Shown here piece after piece: positions 1 through 8,161 of a DNA stretch of 64,000 bases. Position 1 is the stretch's first letter; every line of letters begins with the position of its first letter. Made by a program: the position numbers and the translations under genes. The DNA comes from Nodularia sp034931045 (GTDB lineage Bacteria; Cyanobacteriota; Cyanobacteriia; Cyanobacteriales; Nostocaceae), in contig NZ_JAYGHH010000010.1 in the NCBI RefSeq assembly GCF_034931045.1, positions 57,934-121,933 of the forward strand. The letters run 5' to 3'. Under the pieces are notes generated by a model. It was given only the letters and a program-made list of their open reading frames with translations. It was not told where the DNA came from and ran no database searches.

Positions 1-2
1 TA

Positions 3-197
3 GTAATTGATTTGAGCCATGAAGGATTCGGTTGGGCGCTAGTTTTTTCTGGTCGTCTTTTGCTAACTAAAAAAGCCTTGCGTGATGCTCATCGCTTTGG
101 TTTTGATTCAATGGAAAAATTAGCAGAAGAAGGCGAAAACTACGTCAAAAAAGGTGTTGAACTAGGGAAAACATTCTCCGAAGTGGGCAACATTTGA
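3..197 (+). CDS. NifX-associated protein (DUF269), 3' fragment
   Basis: This is the C-terminal 64 residues of a gene cut by the window edge; the frame is open from base 3, so the true start lies outside. The visible part contains LRDAHRFGFDSMEKLAEEG, which resembles the C-terminus of the DUF269 protein encoded after nifX in nif clusters. Its position also fits: the next genes are the CCE_0567-type gene, nifW, hesA, hesB and fdxH, the order known in heterocystous cyanobacteria. The family accompanies FeMo-cofactor assembly proteins, but its exact role is unsettled. Family identity is from memory of the motif plus synteny. Confidence 0.8.
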   Translation, partial: VIDLSHEGFGWALVFSGRLLLTKKALRDAHRFGFDSMEKLAEEGENYVKKGVELGKTFSEVGNI

Positions 198-497
198 GAC
201 TACCTAAAAACTTAAACTAGGGACTTCAAAATAAAAATAGGACTTACGCAAAAACTCTCTCAAACCCTCTTGACTTAGTGTCCTTTGTGGTATGCGCTAC
301 GCGTTAAGCGGAAGCTATGCCGAAGGCTTTACGTTTTCTCATAATTTTTCGTAAGTCCTGAAAAAAATCCGAAATCACCTAACAAAAAACTCTCAGACCC
401 TCATGACTCTGTGTCCTCTGTGCCTTTGTGGTTAGTTTATTTCTGGGAAGTCCCTAATTTTAGTGTCCTTGTGCAAATTAATAATTAGGAGTAATAA
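198..497. repeat. Repeat-filled gap between nif genes
   Basis: No gene is visible here. The gap holds a degenerate and then a better copy of the dispersed motif CTCTGTGTCCTCTGTGCCTYTGTGGTTAG (about 245-292 and 407-440). Between them, at about 291-335, is a second cyanobacterial repeat containing GCTACGCGTTAAGCGGAAGC. The same CTCTGTG element recurs in the hupS-hupL gap and in the hyp operon. A ribosome-binding-like AGGAG stands at 487-491 before the next gene. Confidence 0.7.
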
Positions 498-716
498 ATG
501 GCGCAAGTGAGCGAAACAAGTATTGAAGAAATCAAAACCCAAATTAAGCGGCTGAATAGTAAAGCAGGTCAAATGAAAATGGATCTGCATGATTTAGCAG
601 AAGGTCTGCCCACAGATTACAAAACTCTGATGGATGTAGCAGCTGCAACTTATAAAATCTATCAACAGCTAGATGACCTTAAGCAACAGCTAAAAGCAAT
701 GGAGAACGATCAATGA
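498..716 (+). CDS. CCE_0567-type small nif protein (DUF683)
   Basis: A 72-residue, almost entirely helical and charged protein (IEEIKTQIKRLNSKAGQMKM at the N-terminus, then LYQQLDDLKQQLKAM-like heptads). It matches the small Rop-like nif-cluster protein typified by CCE_0567 of Cyanothece, a two-helix hairpin reported to bind metal. Its role in nitrogen fixation is unknown. The ATG is preceded by AGGAG 7 bases upstream, and the stop overlaps the nifW start (ATGA), so the two are probably translationally coupled. Assignment rests on size, position and sequence style. Confidence 0.8.
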   Translation: MAQVSETSIEEIKTQIKRLNSKAGQMKMDLHDLAEGLPTDYKTLMDVAAATYKIYQQLDDLKQQLKAMENDQ

Positions 717-1030
717 CCGGAACTATGAATGAATTCAAGAAGCTTGTAGATGCAGAGGAATTTTTTCAGTTCTTCAATCTGCCCTACAACAAAGAAAATG
801 TGAATGTCAATCGTCTGCATATTTTGAAGAAATTTTCGCAATTCATGGCAGAAGTTGATGATAATTCTCATGGTTTGACTTCAGCAGAAATACTTGCTCA
901 ATATTCCTTAGCTTTGCAAAAAGCTCATGATCTTTTCTTAGAATCAACAGCTTACGAAGAAAAGCTATTCAAAGTGTTTAATGATAAGCCGAAGAATGTA
1001 GTTACGCTGACAGAAATCACTTCTGATTAG
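713..1030 (+). CDS. nifW: Nitrogenase-stabilizing/protective protein NifW
   Basis: A 105-residue protein of the usual NifW length. The N-terminus (EFKKLVDAEEFFQFFNLPYN) carries the family's aromatic-rich opening, followed by HILKKFSQFMAEVD. NifW protects the MoFe protein from oxygen damage or helps its maturation, and interacts with NifDK. The gene overlaps the upstream small gene by 4 bases and is followed 10 bases later by hesA, so all are probably one transcript. Both the position in the nif tail and the sequence support the call. Confidence 0.93.
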   Translation: MTGTMNEFKKLVDAEEFFQFFNLPYNKENVNVNRLHILKKFSQFMAEVDDNSHGLTSAEILAQYSLALQKAHDLFLESTAYEEKLFKVFNDKPKNVVTLTEITSD

Positions 1031-1040
1031 GAGGTAAAAA

Positions 1041-1841
1041 GTGATCAACCTAACGCCTACCGAATTAGAACGCTATAGTCGCCAAATGATGCTCCCAAAT
1101 TTTGGCGAACTAGCTCAAAAACGCCTGAAGTCAGCGACAGTTTTAGTTACAGGTGTGGGGGGATTAGGCGGTACGGCGGCGCTTTACTTAGCAGTAGCGG
1201 GCGTTGGGCGACTAATCCTAGTCCGGGGTGGTGATTTGCGATTGGATGACATGAACCGTCAGATTTTAATGACGGATGATTGGGTCGGTAAACCCAGGGT
1301 TTTCAAAGCTAAAGAAACTCTGGAGGCGATCAATCCTGATATCCAGGTGGAAGTAGTTCATGATTATGTGACTGCGGAAAATGTAGACTCCTTAGTACAA
1401 TCGGCTGATATGGCGCTGGATTGCGCCCATAATTTTACGGAACGCGACTTGCTGAATGCAGCTTGTGTACGTTGGCGTAAACCGATGGTGGAGGCTGCTA
1501 TGGACGGGATGGAGGCTTACCTGACTACAATTATTCCTGGTGTGACTCCTTGTTTATCCTGTCTGTTTCCAGAAAAACCTGATTGGGATAGACGTGCTTT
1601 TTCTGTTCTGGGCGCTGTTTCTGGGACACTTGCTTGTCTGACAGCGTTAGAGGCGATTAAGCTGATCACTGGATTCAGTCAACCTCTGTTATCGCAGTTA
1701 CTGACAATTGACTTAAATCGGATGGAATTTGCCAAGCGTCGTTCTCAACGCGATCGCGCTTGTCCCGTATGTGGTAATACTGCACCCTGGAGATACGGAC
1801 AACCCCCATCAATGGAACCTACAAGTAATTGTACAAAGTAG
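1041..1841 (+). CDS. hesA: HesA, ThiF/MoeB-type adenylating enzyme
   Basis: A 266-residue E1-like enzyme. It has a nucleotide-binding glycine motif GVGGLGGTAALYLA near residue 38, a following DDMNRQ segment characteristic of the MoeB/ThiF fold, and two Cys pairs (CLSC near 171 and CPVC near 242) that would bind zinc. HesA is found in nif clusters of cyanobacteria and probably activates a sulfur-carrier or cofactor step for nitrogenase; the substrate is not established. The start is GTG, chosen because AGGAGGT lies 6 bases upstream. It sits between nifW and hesB. Confidence 0.93.
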   Translation: MINLTPTELERYSRQMMLPNFGELAQKRLKSATVLVTGVGGLGGTAALYLAVAGVGRLILVRGGDLRLDDMNRQILMTDDWVGKPRVFKAKETLEAINPDIQVEVVHDYVTAENVDSLVQSADMALDCAHNFTERDLLNAACVRWRKPMVEAAMDGMEAYLTTIIPGVTPCLSCLFPEKPDWDRRAFSVLGAVSGTLACLTALEAIKLITGFSQPLLSQLLTIDLNRMEFAKRRSQRDRACPVCGNTAPWRYGQPPSMEPTSNCTK

Positions 1842-1905
1842 TCATTGGTCATTTGACACCTGACACCTGACACCACAACTTCATCGCTACACATCAGGAG
1901 ACGTA

Positions 1906-2280
1906 ATGGCTGTTAGCTTAACAGAAAAAGCAGAGTTCCGTCTGCGGGCATTTTTAAGAGGTTCAGCTTCTGATAATAATGACGCTCAAAAAGGCATCCG
2001 TGTATCTGTAAAAGATGGTGGTTGCAGTGGCTATGAATATGGAATTGATGTCACCAGCAAACCACAACCAGATGACTTGGTAATTCAGCAAGGTAATGTG
2101 TTGATTTACGTTGATGCTAAAAGTGCGCCTTTATTAGACGGGGTTGTAATCGACTTTGTAGAAGGGGTAATGGAAAGTGGCTTTAAGTTCACTAACCCTA
2201 ATGCAAGTGATACCTGCGGTTGCGGAAAATCATTCAAAACAGATGATGGTACTCCTACGGGTGTACCTTGCAGCCAGTAG
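1906..2280 (+). CDS. hesB: HesB, A-type Fe-S carrier (IscA family)
   Basis: A 124-residue A-type carrier. It has the GGCSGYEY motif (first Cys) and the paired CGCG near the C-terminus, which together bind an Fe-S cluster or iron. The copy in the nif cluster is expected to serve nitrogenase or heterocyst ferredoxin maturation. AGGAG lies about 8 bases before the ATG. The 64-base gap after hesA holds ACACCTGACACCTGACACC, a short direct repeat. A 14-unit heptamer repeat starts only 7 bases after the stop. Confidence 0.95.
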   Translation: MAVSLTEKAEFRLRAFLRGSASDNNDAQKGIRVSVKDGGCSGYEYGIDVTSKPQPDDLVIQQGNVLIYVDAKSAPLLDGVVIDFVEGVMESGFKFTNPNASDTCGCGKSFKTDDGTPTGVPCSQ

Positions 2281-2287
2281 TGTTGTG

Positions 2288-2385
2288 AATTCGTAATGCG
2301 TAATGCGTAATTCGTAATGCGTAATTCGTAATGCGTAATGCGTAATGCGTAATGCGTAATTCGTAATTCGTAATTCGTAATTCGT
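2288..2385. repeat. Heptanucleotide tandem repeat (STRR)
   Basis: Fourteen consecutive 7-base units, each AATTCGT or AATGCGT, with no spacer. This is the short tandemly repeated repetitive sequence type known from heterocystous cyanobacteria. The two unit variants alternate irregularly. Shorter arrays of the same family occur at 8535-8569, 39419-39453 and 41976-42003. Confidence 0.95.
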
Positions 2386-2643
2386 AATAAAGCCTTCAAA
2401 GCTGACCGTAAAAATGATGGACACTTGCTAATTTACGGGTTTTGAAAAAATTGCAAGTTGGTGATGCCGATACTACTTGCGATTCCTGCATAGCGCTGCG
2501 CTATTGCTATCAGCCGGAGGAACCCCATCAATGCAGTGTCCTCTTCCGCGCTGTTTTTGGAAGTTTGGAGTTGACTAGGTAACAAAGACTGACAAACTTC
2601 GCTAAATCAATCTCATTGTATAACTTTTGAGGAGAATCGGAAA
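2386..2643. other. fdxH upstream region
   Basis: No gene is supported. It contains a repeat-like stretch with CATAGCGCTGCGCTATTGC (about 2489-2507), an imperfect hairpin. The fdxH ribosome-binding site (GAGGAG) is at 2629-2634. Heterocyst fdxH genes usually have their own promoter, so this is the likely place for it, but I see no definite -10/-35 or GTA-N8-TAC site. Confidence 0.5.
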
Positions 2644-2943
2644 ATGGCCAGCTATCAAGTTAGATTAATCAACAAAAAGCAAGAACTAGACTCTACAATT
2701 GAAGTTGATGAAGAAACTACCATTTTAGAAGCAGCAGAAGAAAATGGTATTGAATTGCCTTTCTCTTGTCACTCAGGTTCTTGCTCTAGTTGTGTGGGAA
2801 AAGTTGTTGAAGGTGAAGTTGATCAATCTGATCAAATCTTTTTAGATGATGAACAAATGTCTAAAGGATTCGCTCTACTTTGCGTTACTTATCCCCGTTC
2901 TAATTGCACAATTAAGACTCACCAAGAACCATATCTTGTGTAA
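2644..2943 (+). CDS. fdxH: Heterocyst [2Fe-2S] ferredoxin FdxH
   Basis: A 99-residue plant-type ferredoxin. The cluster ligands are C42, C47, C50 and C80 in CHSGSCSSC and ALLCVTYP. In heterocystous cyanobacteria the ferredoxin encoded at the end of the nif cluster after hesB is FdxH, the electron donor to nitrogenase reductase. Replacement of the vegetative ferredoxin's C-terminal region by a Lys/His/Arg-bearing one fits this paralog (the protein ends with SNCTIKTHQEPYLV). A strong rho-independent terminator follows, closing the nif transcript. Confidence 0.95.
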   Translation: MASYQVRLINKKQELDSTIEVDEETTILEAAEENGIELPFSCHSGSCSSCVGKVVEGEVDQSDQIFLDDEQMSKGFALLCVTYPRSNCTIKTHQEPYLV

Positions 2944-2972
2944 AGTATTGCTTTGAATTCTCAGAAAGTTTA

Positions 2973-3008
2973 GATCCCCGAATTCTTTGATAAGTCGGGG
3001 ATCTTTTT
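2973..3008 (+). terminator. Rho-independent terminator of fdxH
   Basis: A perfect 9-bp stem, GATCCCCGA / TCGGGGATC (2973-2981 and 2995-3003), is followed by TTTTT. It lies 30 bases after the fdxH stop and also separates it from the convergent channel gene. Confidence 0.93.
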
Positions 3009-3020
3009 CATTTGTAATTG

Positions 3021-4202
3021 CTATATTGTAGAATTTTTAGTATCTTCTGATGTATAACTGAGCCAGCGAGAGGCGATGTTTTGTAAAGATCCATTTTCAG
3101 ACATTAATCTTAATTCAATATTAAGGTTTTTTGTTAAAGGACTATCGATGGGTAAGACAAATCCATAAAGCTCAGATCCTAGAGACAAGTTAGTTAATTT
3201 GAGGTTTAAGTCGGGATTTTGCATGAGGTAGTATGCCATAGCGGGACGGTCGAATACTACGGCATCTACTTGTTCAGCAGATAATAGCTGTACTGCATCT
3301 GCTAGGGTGGCGACTTCTTGAACTCGATTACTATATTTCTGCACAACCTCAGCACTAGATGAGCCTCTGACAGTTGTTAATCTAGTATCTTTTAGGCTGG
3401 AGGTGCTGGTAAATCTCTCGGTAGAACCACCAGATAAAGCGATGGTGATAGCAGAAGCAAGTCCGGCTGTTAAGGAAGAAACTGTCACTAAAGCCAATAT
3501 CATCCAAGTCCCAGCGATGAAACGACCGAGACGAGTCACAGGTGCGCGATCGCCATATCCCACCGTAGTTAATGTTACCAGTGCAAACCACATCCCGTTA
3601 CCCACTCCCTGAAGATAATTTTTCGGGAATTGTTCACTATTTTTATTTCGTTCCGCCAACCAAACCAAATTTCCGACAACGAACATTAGAATAACTAATA
3701 CGCCCATTGAGGTTAAAACCGCAGTTTCAAAAAAGGGTTTAACCCGACTCCAAACACTAGGATCATCTGCTGCTGTTAAAACGGCAATCTCTGTAGAAAA
3801 ATAAGGTTGGGTAAAATCAACTTTTTGCAAGCGTTGGGCTGTAATTGTGATGGGGCCAATCAACAAATCTAATTCTCCCTGGTTTACCACTTCTAAAGCA
3901 TTAGCAACGCTAGATTGAGGGATTAATTCATACTCTATATTTTGAGAACGAGCCACTTCTTTCCATACTTCAACACTAATACCGGAAGTGTTTTCATCTG
4001 TGCGAACTACAAAAGGCGCAGATCCAGCTATTCCTACTCGCAAAGGCGCGGCTGAAGCTAAAGTAGGAACAGAAATCACTAAAGCTACGGCTACCCCAGT
4101 TAAGCAATTATGGTTGACTGCAAAACCTTGGCGGATCTGCAATACAGATGCAGAAAAAATGCTCTGTATTTGTTGTGAATATGGGAAGTTGCGGAAATTC
4201 AT
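3021..4202 (-). CDS. GluR0-like ligand-gated potassium channel
   Basis: A 393-residue protein with the architecture of prokaryotic ionotropic glutamate receptors. In order: an N-terminal hydrophobic secretion segment ending ASAAPLRV; binding half S1 (GIAGSAPFVV... through ITITAQRLQKVDFTQPYFS); a membrane helix near 160-185; a pore loop with the potassium selectivity filter TTVGYGD near 216; a second membrane helix; and binding half S2. This is the Synechocystis GluR0 plan: amino-acid binding in the periplasm gates a K+ pore in the inner membrane. The ligand here is unknown. The signal segment starts unusually late (about residue 32), so the start could be wrong, but no later Met precedes it. 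Confidence 0.9.
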   Translation of the reverse strand: MNFRNFPYSQQIQSIFSASVLQIRQGFAVNHNCLTGVAVALVISVPTLASAAPLRVGIAGSAPFVVRTDENTSGISVEVWKEVARSQNIEYELIPQSSVANALEVVNQGELDLLIGPITITAQRLQKVDFTQPYFSTEIAVLTAADDPSVWSRVKPFFETAVLTSMGVLVILMFVVGNLVWLAERNKNSEQFPKNYLQGVGNGMWFALVTLTTVGYGDRAPVTRLGRFIAGTWMILALVTVSSLTAGLASAITIALSGGSTERFTSTSSLKDTRLTTVRGSSSAEVVQKYSNRVQEVATLADAVQLLSAEQVDAVVFDRPAMAYYLMQNPDLNLKLTNLSLGSELYGFVLPIDSPLTKNLNIELRLMSENGSLQNIASRWLSYTSEDTKNSTI

Positions 4203-4245
4203 GAGTTATTGACTCCTGACTTATTTCTCAAACCGGTTATATTCT

Positions 4246-5100
4246 TTATGTTGATAACTGCCAAAGTTGAATTTGATAACAAAGATGGTTGTCAAAAATT
4301 TGTCGTGCTGCTAAACCCTCAGCAATTGGCTTTTCTAGCCAACGTTTAAAAGCCCAACTTCCTATACTATGTACAGGTGGAACTGCTATTTTGACAACAT
4401 CAGCAATATATTTAAATGTAGTTAATCCAAAAGTCCGAAAATTAGTGAGACACAAATCAATAGTTGGTGCAATTGATTGAGAAATATCTTCAGATGTGAT
4501 CAATTTAAATCCAGCCTTCTCTAAAGCTGCATGGAGTTCATTAGCAATATGACAGTTAGAAAAAATTCCTGCTTTGTATTCGGCATCAAAGCGCATCATA
4601 TCTGCTATGAGTAAGTAACTACCACTATTGAGTAAACGCGCTGCACCTTGAGCTAAATCTTCTACAGACATATATTGGCTACTTTCACTGAACAACACTA
4701 AATCATAAGAATGTGAAGACTGAAAATTTTCAAATGTTGTTAAGTAAAAAGGTATTTTACCATTAGTATTTTGAATAAACTTCTCTTTTTGGATAGTATC
4801 GGGTGCTAACCCTTCAACACTAAATCCACGTTCACAAAGGGATTTTGCATTACCACCAATACCACAGCCTACATCCAGCACGGTTTTGATTCCTTCTGGG
4901 ATAAAACTAAAAAGTTTGGTTGCGTAGGCTGCTTGTGCTGCACGCAGGTGAGTTAAAGTTAATTCTTCACCCATTGTTGGTATGATTTCCCAATAGCCGT
5001 AATGTAGATAGGAAGAACCGGTGAGTCCCATATAGTAATCTATGGCTGCATTTTGATAGCGTGTGGCTTTGGAGATATTTATTGATTTTGATTTTTGCAT
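4246..5100 (-). CDS. SAM-dependent class I methyltransferase
   Basis: A 284-residue protein with SAM-binding motif I VLDVGCGIGGNAKSL (about residue 66), a post-I region GFSVEGLAPDTIQ, and motif IV/post-IV DLVLFSESSQYM. This is a small-molecule methyltransferase fold; the opening YYMGLTGSSYLHYGYW resembles the lid helices of cyclopropane-synthase- or tocopherol-methyltransferase-like enzymes. The substrate cannot be told. It lies 136 bases downstream of the riboswitch-controlled DUF1636 gene on the same strand and could share its transcript, which would make it B12-responsive; that is inference. Confidence 0.8.
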   Translation of the reverse strand: MQKSKSINISKATRYQNAAIDYYMGLTGSSYLHYGYWEIIPTMGEELTLTHLRAAQAAYATKLFSFIPEGIKTVLDVGCGIGGNAKSLCERGFSVEGLAPDTIQKEKFIQNTNGKIPFYLTTFENFQSSHSYDLVLFSESSQYMSVEDLAQGAARLLNSGSYLLIADMMRFDAEYKAGIFSNCHIANELHAALEKAGFKLITSEDISQSIAPTIDLCLTNFRTFGLTTFKYIADVVKIAVPPVHSIGSWAFKRWLEKPIAEGLAARQIFDNHLCYQIQLWQLST

Positions 5101-5236
5101 TTAGGGTTAAAGTCAGCTTGGCGAAGGTATTGGTATTTAATCACATTATTCAGATCAAATACCAAATTTCGCTGGCTGTCTCACGCATTAGGCGCACCGG
5201 AGGCGATCGCCTAAATACGGTTAATGTCTGATACTG

Positions 5237-5665
5237 TTAATTACAAACTTCCATTTCAGTGGATTTTATCTGTGGGGGTGCTGGTACTGCGGGAATACGT
5301 GCCAAGATTCCTTTTTTGAGTGGTTCTGGACGTTCACTCCACGGTAATAAACCTTCTGGATGGGCGTAATATTTACCTGCACACTGGAATACACCAGCAA
5401 TTTCTGTGGATGATAAATCAGCAGTAATATCACCAAATAGATATGTAGATTTATTATATGCAGCAAAGGATACCACACAAGCGCGATCGCAAGCGCTCAT
5501 ACAGTTCACTGGCTGAATCATAAACTCTGTGTTCAATTCCCAATGGGGATAATGTGCTTGCAACTGTTTTAGCAATTTTTCTCCGCCACTCTCACCCACA
5601 CGCTTACCACCTTCCCACTTACTGGCACAAGTGGTACAAACAAATATTGTATGTTGTGCTTTCAT
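5237..5665 (-). CDS. DUF1636 metal-binding protein, B12-regulated
   Basis: A 142-residue protein starting FVCTTCASKWEG, with a central MSACDRACVVSF. The four conserved cysteines (C10, C13 and the C..C pair near 57-61) suggest a thioredoxin-like [2Fe-2S] or metal-binding fold. DUF1636 proteins are commonly linked to cobalamin biosynthesis or cobalt handling. Here the link is directly visible, because a cobalamin riboswitch occupies the 5' leader 35 bases upstream. No cobalamin biosynthesis gene is adjacent. The biochemical role is not established. Confidence 0.82.
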   Translation of the reverse strand: MKAQHTIFVCTTCASKWEGGKRVGESGGEKLLKQLQAHYPHWELNTEFMIQPVNCMSACDRACVVSFAAYNKSTYLFGDITADLSSTEIAGVFQCAGKYYAHPEGLLPWSERPEPLKKGILARIPAVPAPPQIKSTEMEVCN

Positions 5666-5700
5666 CTATACCTCGTAGATTTTAGCTAAAGTTACTTTTA

Positions 5701-5880
5701 TATCGGCGGGTATTCTGACTTACGCAATTTTAAATTTTAAATTCAGAATTTTAGACTGTTTGATGCAATCTTATGTTTCAAACTAAAAATTTAAAATCTG
5801 TTTACAGCTGCGGGACAGTGCTGGATTTACACCGGACTTTCCCCGTTACCTCTAATAAATGTTTTCTATTAGAACCGGAT
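5701..5880 (-). promoter_or_regulatory. Cobalamin riboswitch (minus strand)
   Basis: Read on the minus strand, the leader contains the conserved B12-riboswitch core: GGGGAAAGTCCGGTGTAAAT, then CCAGCACTGTCCCGCAGCTGT, and at the far end AGTCAGAATACCCGCC. These are the standard landmarks (GGTGNAAATCC, CNGTCCCGC and AGTCNGAANACCNGCC). Boundaries are approximate. It controls the DUF1636 gene starting at 5665 and probably lowers expression when cobalamin is plentiful. Confidence 0.95.
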
Positions 5881-6405
5881 ATATAAGAATCTATCATACT
5901 TTCGTTAAATTTATGACATGGTGCATTAAATCGAACCGCTAATTCGCCAAGGGAAGAGGTAAAGAGATTCACCACTGATTTAGGAATCTATATATTGAAA
6001 TCTTTATAAATGATTCATAGTTTAAACTTATCGGAGTGATAATATATAAATAAGCTAAATTGTTGCTAGTGAACCTAAACTCAAACAAAAAGATATTATG
6101 GGCTTATTTTAGGCATTTGTATCTTAATTTTGGTTCTGTTAATGATTAAGCAGAATCTAAGATAACTGCAAGAATAAAATAACTAAAGTAGGTGTGAATA
6201 TTCTCCTATGTTTAACCTAATTTATTTAGGTATCAAACAAATGACAGACTTCTGTAATGGCGTGGTTACAGCTATTCGTCAATCTGACATATAGACCTTT
6301 TCACAAGTCTAATAATCAGGGATGCCATAATCTTTTGTTGAAAAAATGGTAGGGTAACTTGCTATGGATTTTGCTGAATTATTTTAGGAATATTAAGGAC
6401 TAGTT
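5881..6405. other. Gene-free AT-rich spacer
   Basis: About 525 bases without a supported gene, separating the divergent riboswitch transcript and the ankyrin operon. It should carry both promoters. A weak AAGGA before the ATG at 6406 is the only assignable signal. Confidence 0.5.
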
Positions 6406-6870
6406 ATGAATCAGATCAAAAAGCAAAAATTGAGTGAAGTTACCAAGCAATGGCTGATAGCAAATAGCTACAATCCCAATAATTTAAATCAACAAGGTGA
6501 AAATGGTGATACGGCTTTAATGAAGGCTACTAGAGAAGGAGTTTATGCTGTTGTTAAAGAATTAATTGATTGCGGTGCAAATATTAATGCTAAAAATCAT
6601 GACCGGAATAATGCTTTATGGTTTGCTTGTTTCGGCAATCACTACGAGTTAATTAGCTTGCTGCTATCTGCAAAAATCAATATTGATAATCAAAATGACA
6701 ATGGTGCAACTGTTTTAATGTATGCCGCATCAGCAGGAAAAACAGGTGTTGCTAAATTACTTCTACAACACAATCCTAATTTGGATATTAAAAATTTAGA
6801 TGATTATAAAGCAATAGATTTTGCTAGTAATATCGAGATTTTAAGGTTACTTAAAAATGCCGCAACGTAA
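6406..6870 (+). CDS. Ankyrin-repeat protein
   Basis: A 154-residue protein with about three and a half ankyrin repeats from residue 33 onward: NGDTALMKATREGVYAVVKE, then DRNNALWFACFGNHYELISL, then NGATVLMYAASAGKTGVAKL, then a partial fourth. The N-terminal 30 residues are a short lysine-rich helix. No enzyme domain is present, so a protein-protein adaptor is likely. The end overlaps the SagB-like gene by 14 bases, so the two are probably coupled and may act on the same partner. Confidence 0.88.
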   Translation: MNQIKKQKLSEVTKQWLIANSYNPNNLNQQGENGDTALMKATREGVYAVVKELIDCGANINAKNHDRNNALWFACFGNHYELISLLLSAKINIDNQNDNGATVLMYAASAGKTGVAKLLLQHNPNLDIKNLDDYKAIDFASNIEILRLLKNAAT

Positions 6871-8143
6871 GAATTTAGAAAAATCTGGTCACGATGCAAC
6901 CAAGCATTCTTACTTATCTGTACAAATTAATCCTAATTATGTAGATGCTTCAACCCAGCCGACTTTATTTAAAGTTTATCCCAAGTTTTATCGGCGGGTA
7001 AAATTAAATCTCAATAATCCCGTGCATTCATTTATCTGGTTAACCAGTGCCGTTACTCTGGAAAAGGTATATAAAGATGTACCCTATAAATTACGGGTAA
7101 ATCCCTCAGCAGGTGCTTTATATCCGACAGAAGTTTATGTTCAGATTCGCGGAATGTCGGGAATAGTGGATGGGATATATCATCTAGAAGTTGAGAATAA
7201 TTGTCTAACTCTCATTTACGAATTAATTGATGATGGGTTAGAAAGTTATATTATACCAGGTAAAAGTATCAAAGGTTGCATTTTTTTAATTAGTTGCGTC
7301 TATTATAGGTCTAGTTGGAAATATCAGGATAGAAGCCTGAGATATTGCTTTTTAGATAGCGGTCATCATTTAGGTGCGATCGCAGCATCAGCTTATCTGC
7401 ATAACCAAGATATACAACTGATTTTTGACTTTGATAAACTTGCTCTCAATACAGTTTTAGGCTTTGAAAATAAAGAGTTTATCACGGCTGGGGTAATCTC
7501 TGGTGAGGTGCAGAAAAAACCTGTCAGACGTTTAAGGCTAAAGGTTCCTTTTGTCTGTGGCACAGATTATTTTGAGGCGAATCAATTCATTGAACGTAAC
7601 TATGAACTAACGGCAGTGCAGCAAAGTCCAACACAGCCACTAGTACAGCCACAGTTTAACTTTGATCAGGAGAAATTTTATCAAACTGTTTGGAATAGAC
7701 GTTCGATTAGACGTTTCCGGAAACAGTTTATTTCTCAAGAAGACTATTTATATATCTGGCGACACATTGCACAATCGATACCAACAGAGAGTTTTGAGGA
7801 CATCGAAATTTATGCTGTTGTGCATCGAGTAGAAGGGATATCGCCGGGATTATATAAAGGTACGCATCTGCTGAAGGCAGGTAATTTCGGAGAACGGACA
7901 GGTTACTTATGCGTGAATCAAGCGATCGCTAGAGATTGTGCTGTAACTTTGTTCTTTGCATCTGAATATATCAATTATCAAACTGCTATGCAATTAGCTG
8001 GTTTTATCGGGCAAAGAATTTATTTGGTGAGTAATTATTTGGGAATTGATTGTAGTGGAATTGGTGCTTTTTACGATGATGAAACCCAAGAATTATTACA
8101 AACCAATAAAGATATCCTCTATGGAATGGCTATTGGCAAATAA
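6857..8143 (+). CDS. SagB/ThcOx-type nitroreductase, two-domain
   Basis: A 428-residue FMN-dependent nitroreductase-fold protein with two tandem halves. The first (about 40-225) contains YKLRVNPSAGALYPTEVYV and DSGHHLGAIAASAYLH. The second (about 265-425) starts with WNRRSIRRFRKQFIS, the FMN-phosphate-binding Arg segment. SagB relatives oxidise azolines in peptide natural products, but the stand-alone two-domain form here has no cyclodehydratase or precursor peptide beside it, so the substrate is unknown. It overlaps the ankyrin gene and precedes the 124-aa unknown by 18 bases, making a three-gene operon. Confidence 0.85.
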   Translation: MPQRKNLEKSGHDATKHSYLSVQINPNYVDASTQPTLFKVYPKFYRRVKLNLNNPVHSFIWLTSAVTLEKVYKDVPYKLRVNPSAGALYPTEVYVQIRGMSGIVDGIYHLEVENNCLTLIYELIDDGLESYIIPGKSIKGCIFLISCVYYRSSWKYQDRSLRYCFLDSGHHLGAIAASAYLHNQDIQLIFDFDKLALNTVLGFENKEFITAGVISGEVQKKPVRRLRLKVPFVCGTDYFEANQFIERNYELTAVQQSPTQPLVQPQFNFDQEKFYQTVWNRRSIRRFRKQFISQEDYLYIWRHIAQSIPTESFEDIEIYAVVHRVEGISPGLYKGTHLLKAGNFGERTGYLCVNQAIARDCAVTLFFASEYINYQTAMQLAGFIGQRIYLVSNYLGIDCSGIGAFYDDETQELLQTNKDILYGMAIGK

Positions 8144-8161
8144 CTAGGATCATAAAGAGAG

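Noticed and set aside
12..197. A complete 61-aa gene starting at TTG 12
   Set aside because: The frame is open to the window edge and matches the C-terminal part of a longer DUF269 protein, so the TTG is internal.
2288..2385. Heptamer array as a CRISPR
   Set aside because: The units are contiguous without spacers and only 7 bases long.
2106..2424. Two minus-strand frames across the hesB end and heptamer array
   Set aside because: The translations are the repeat unit read as RITNYEL-type periodic peptides; the frames are open only because the heptamer has no stop in those phases.
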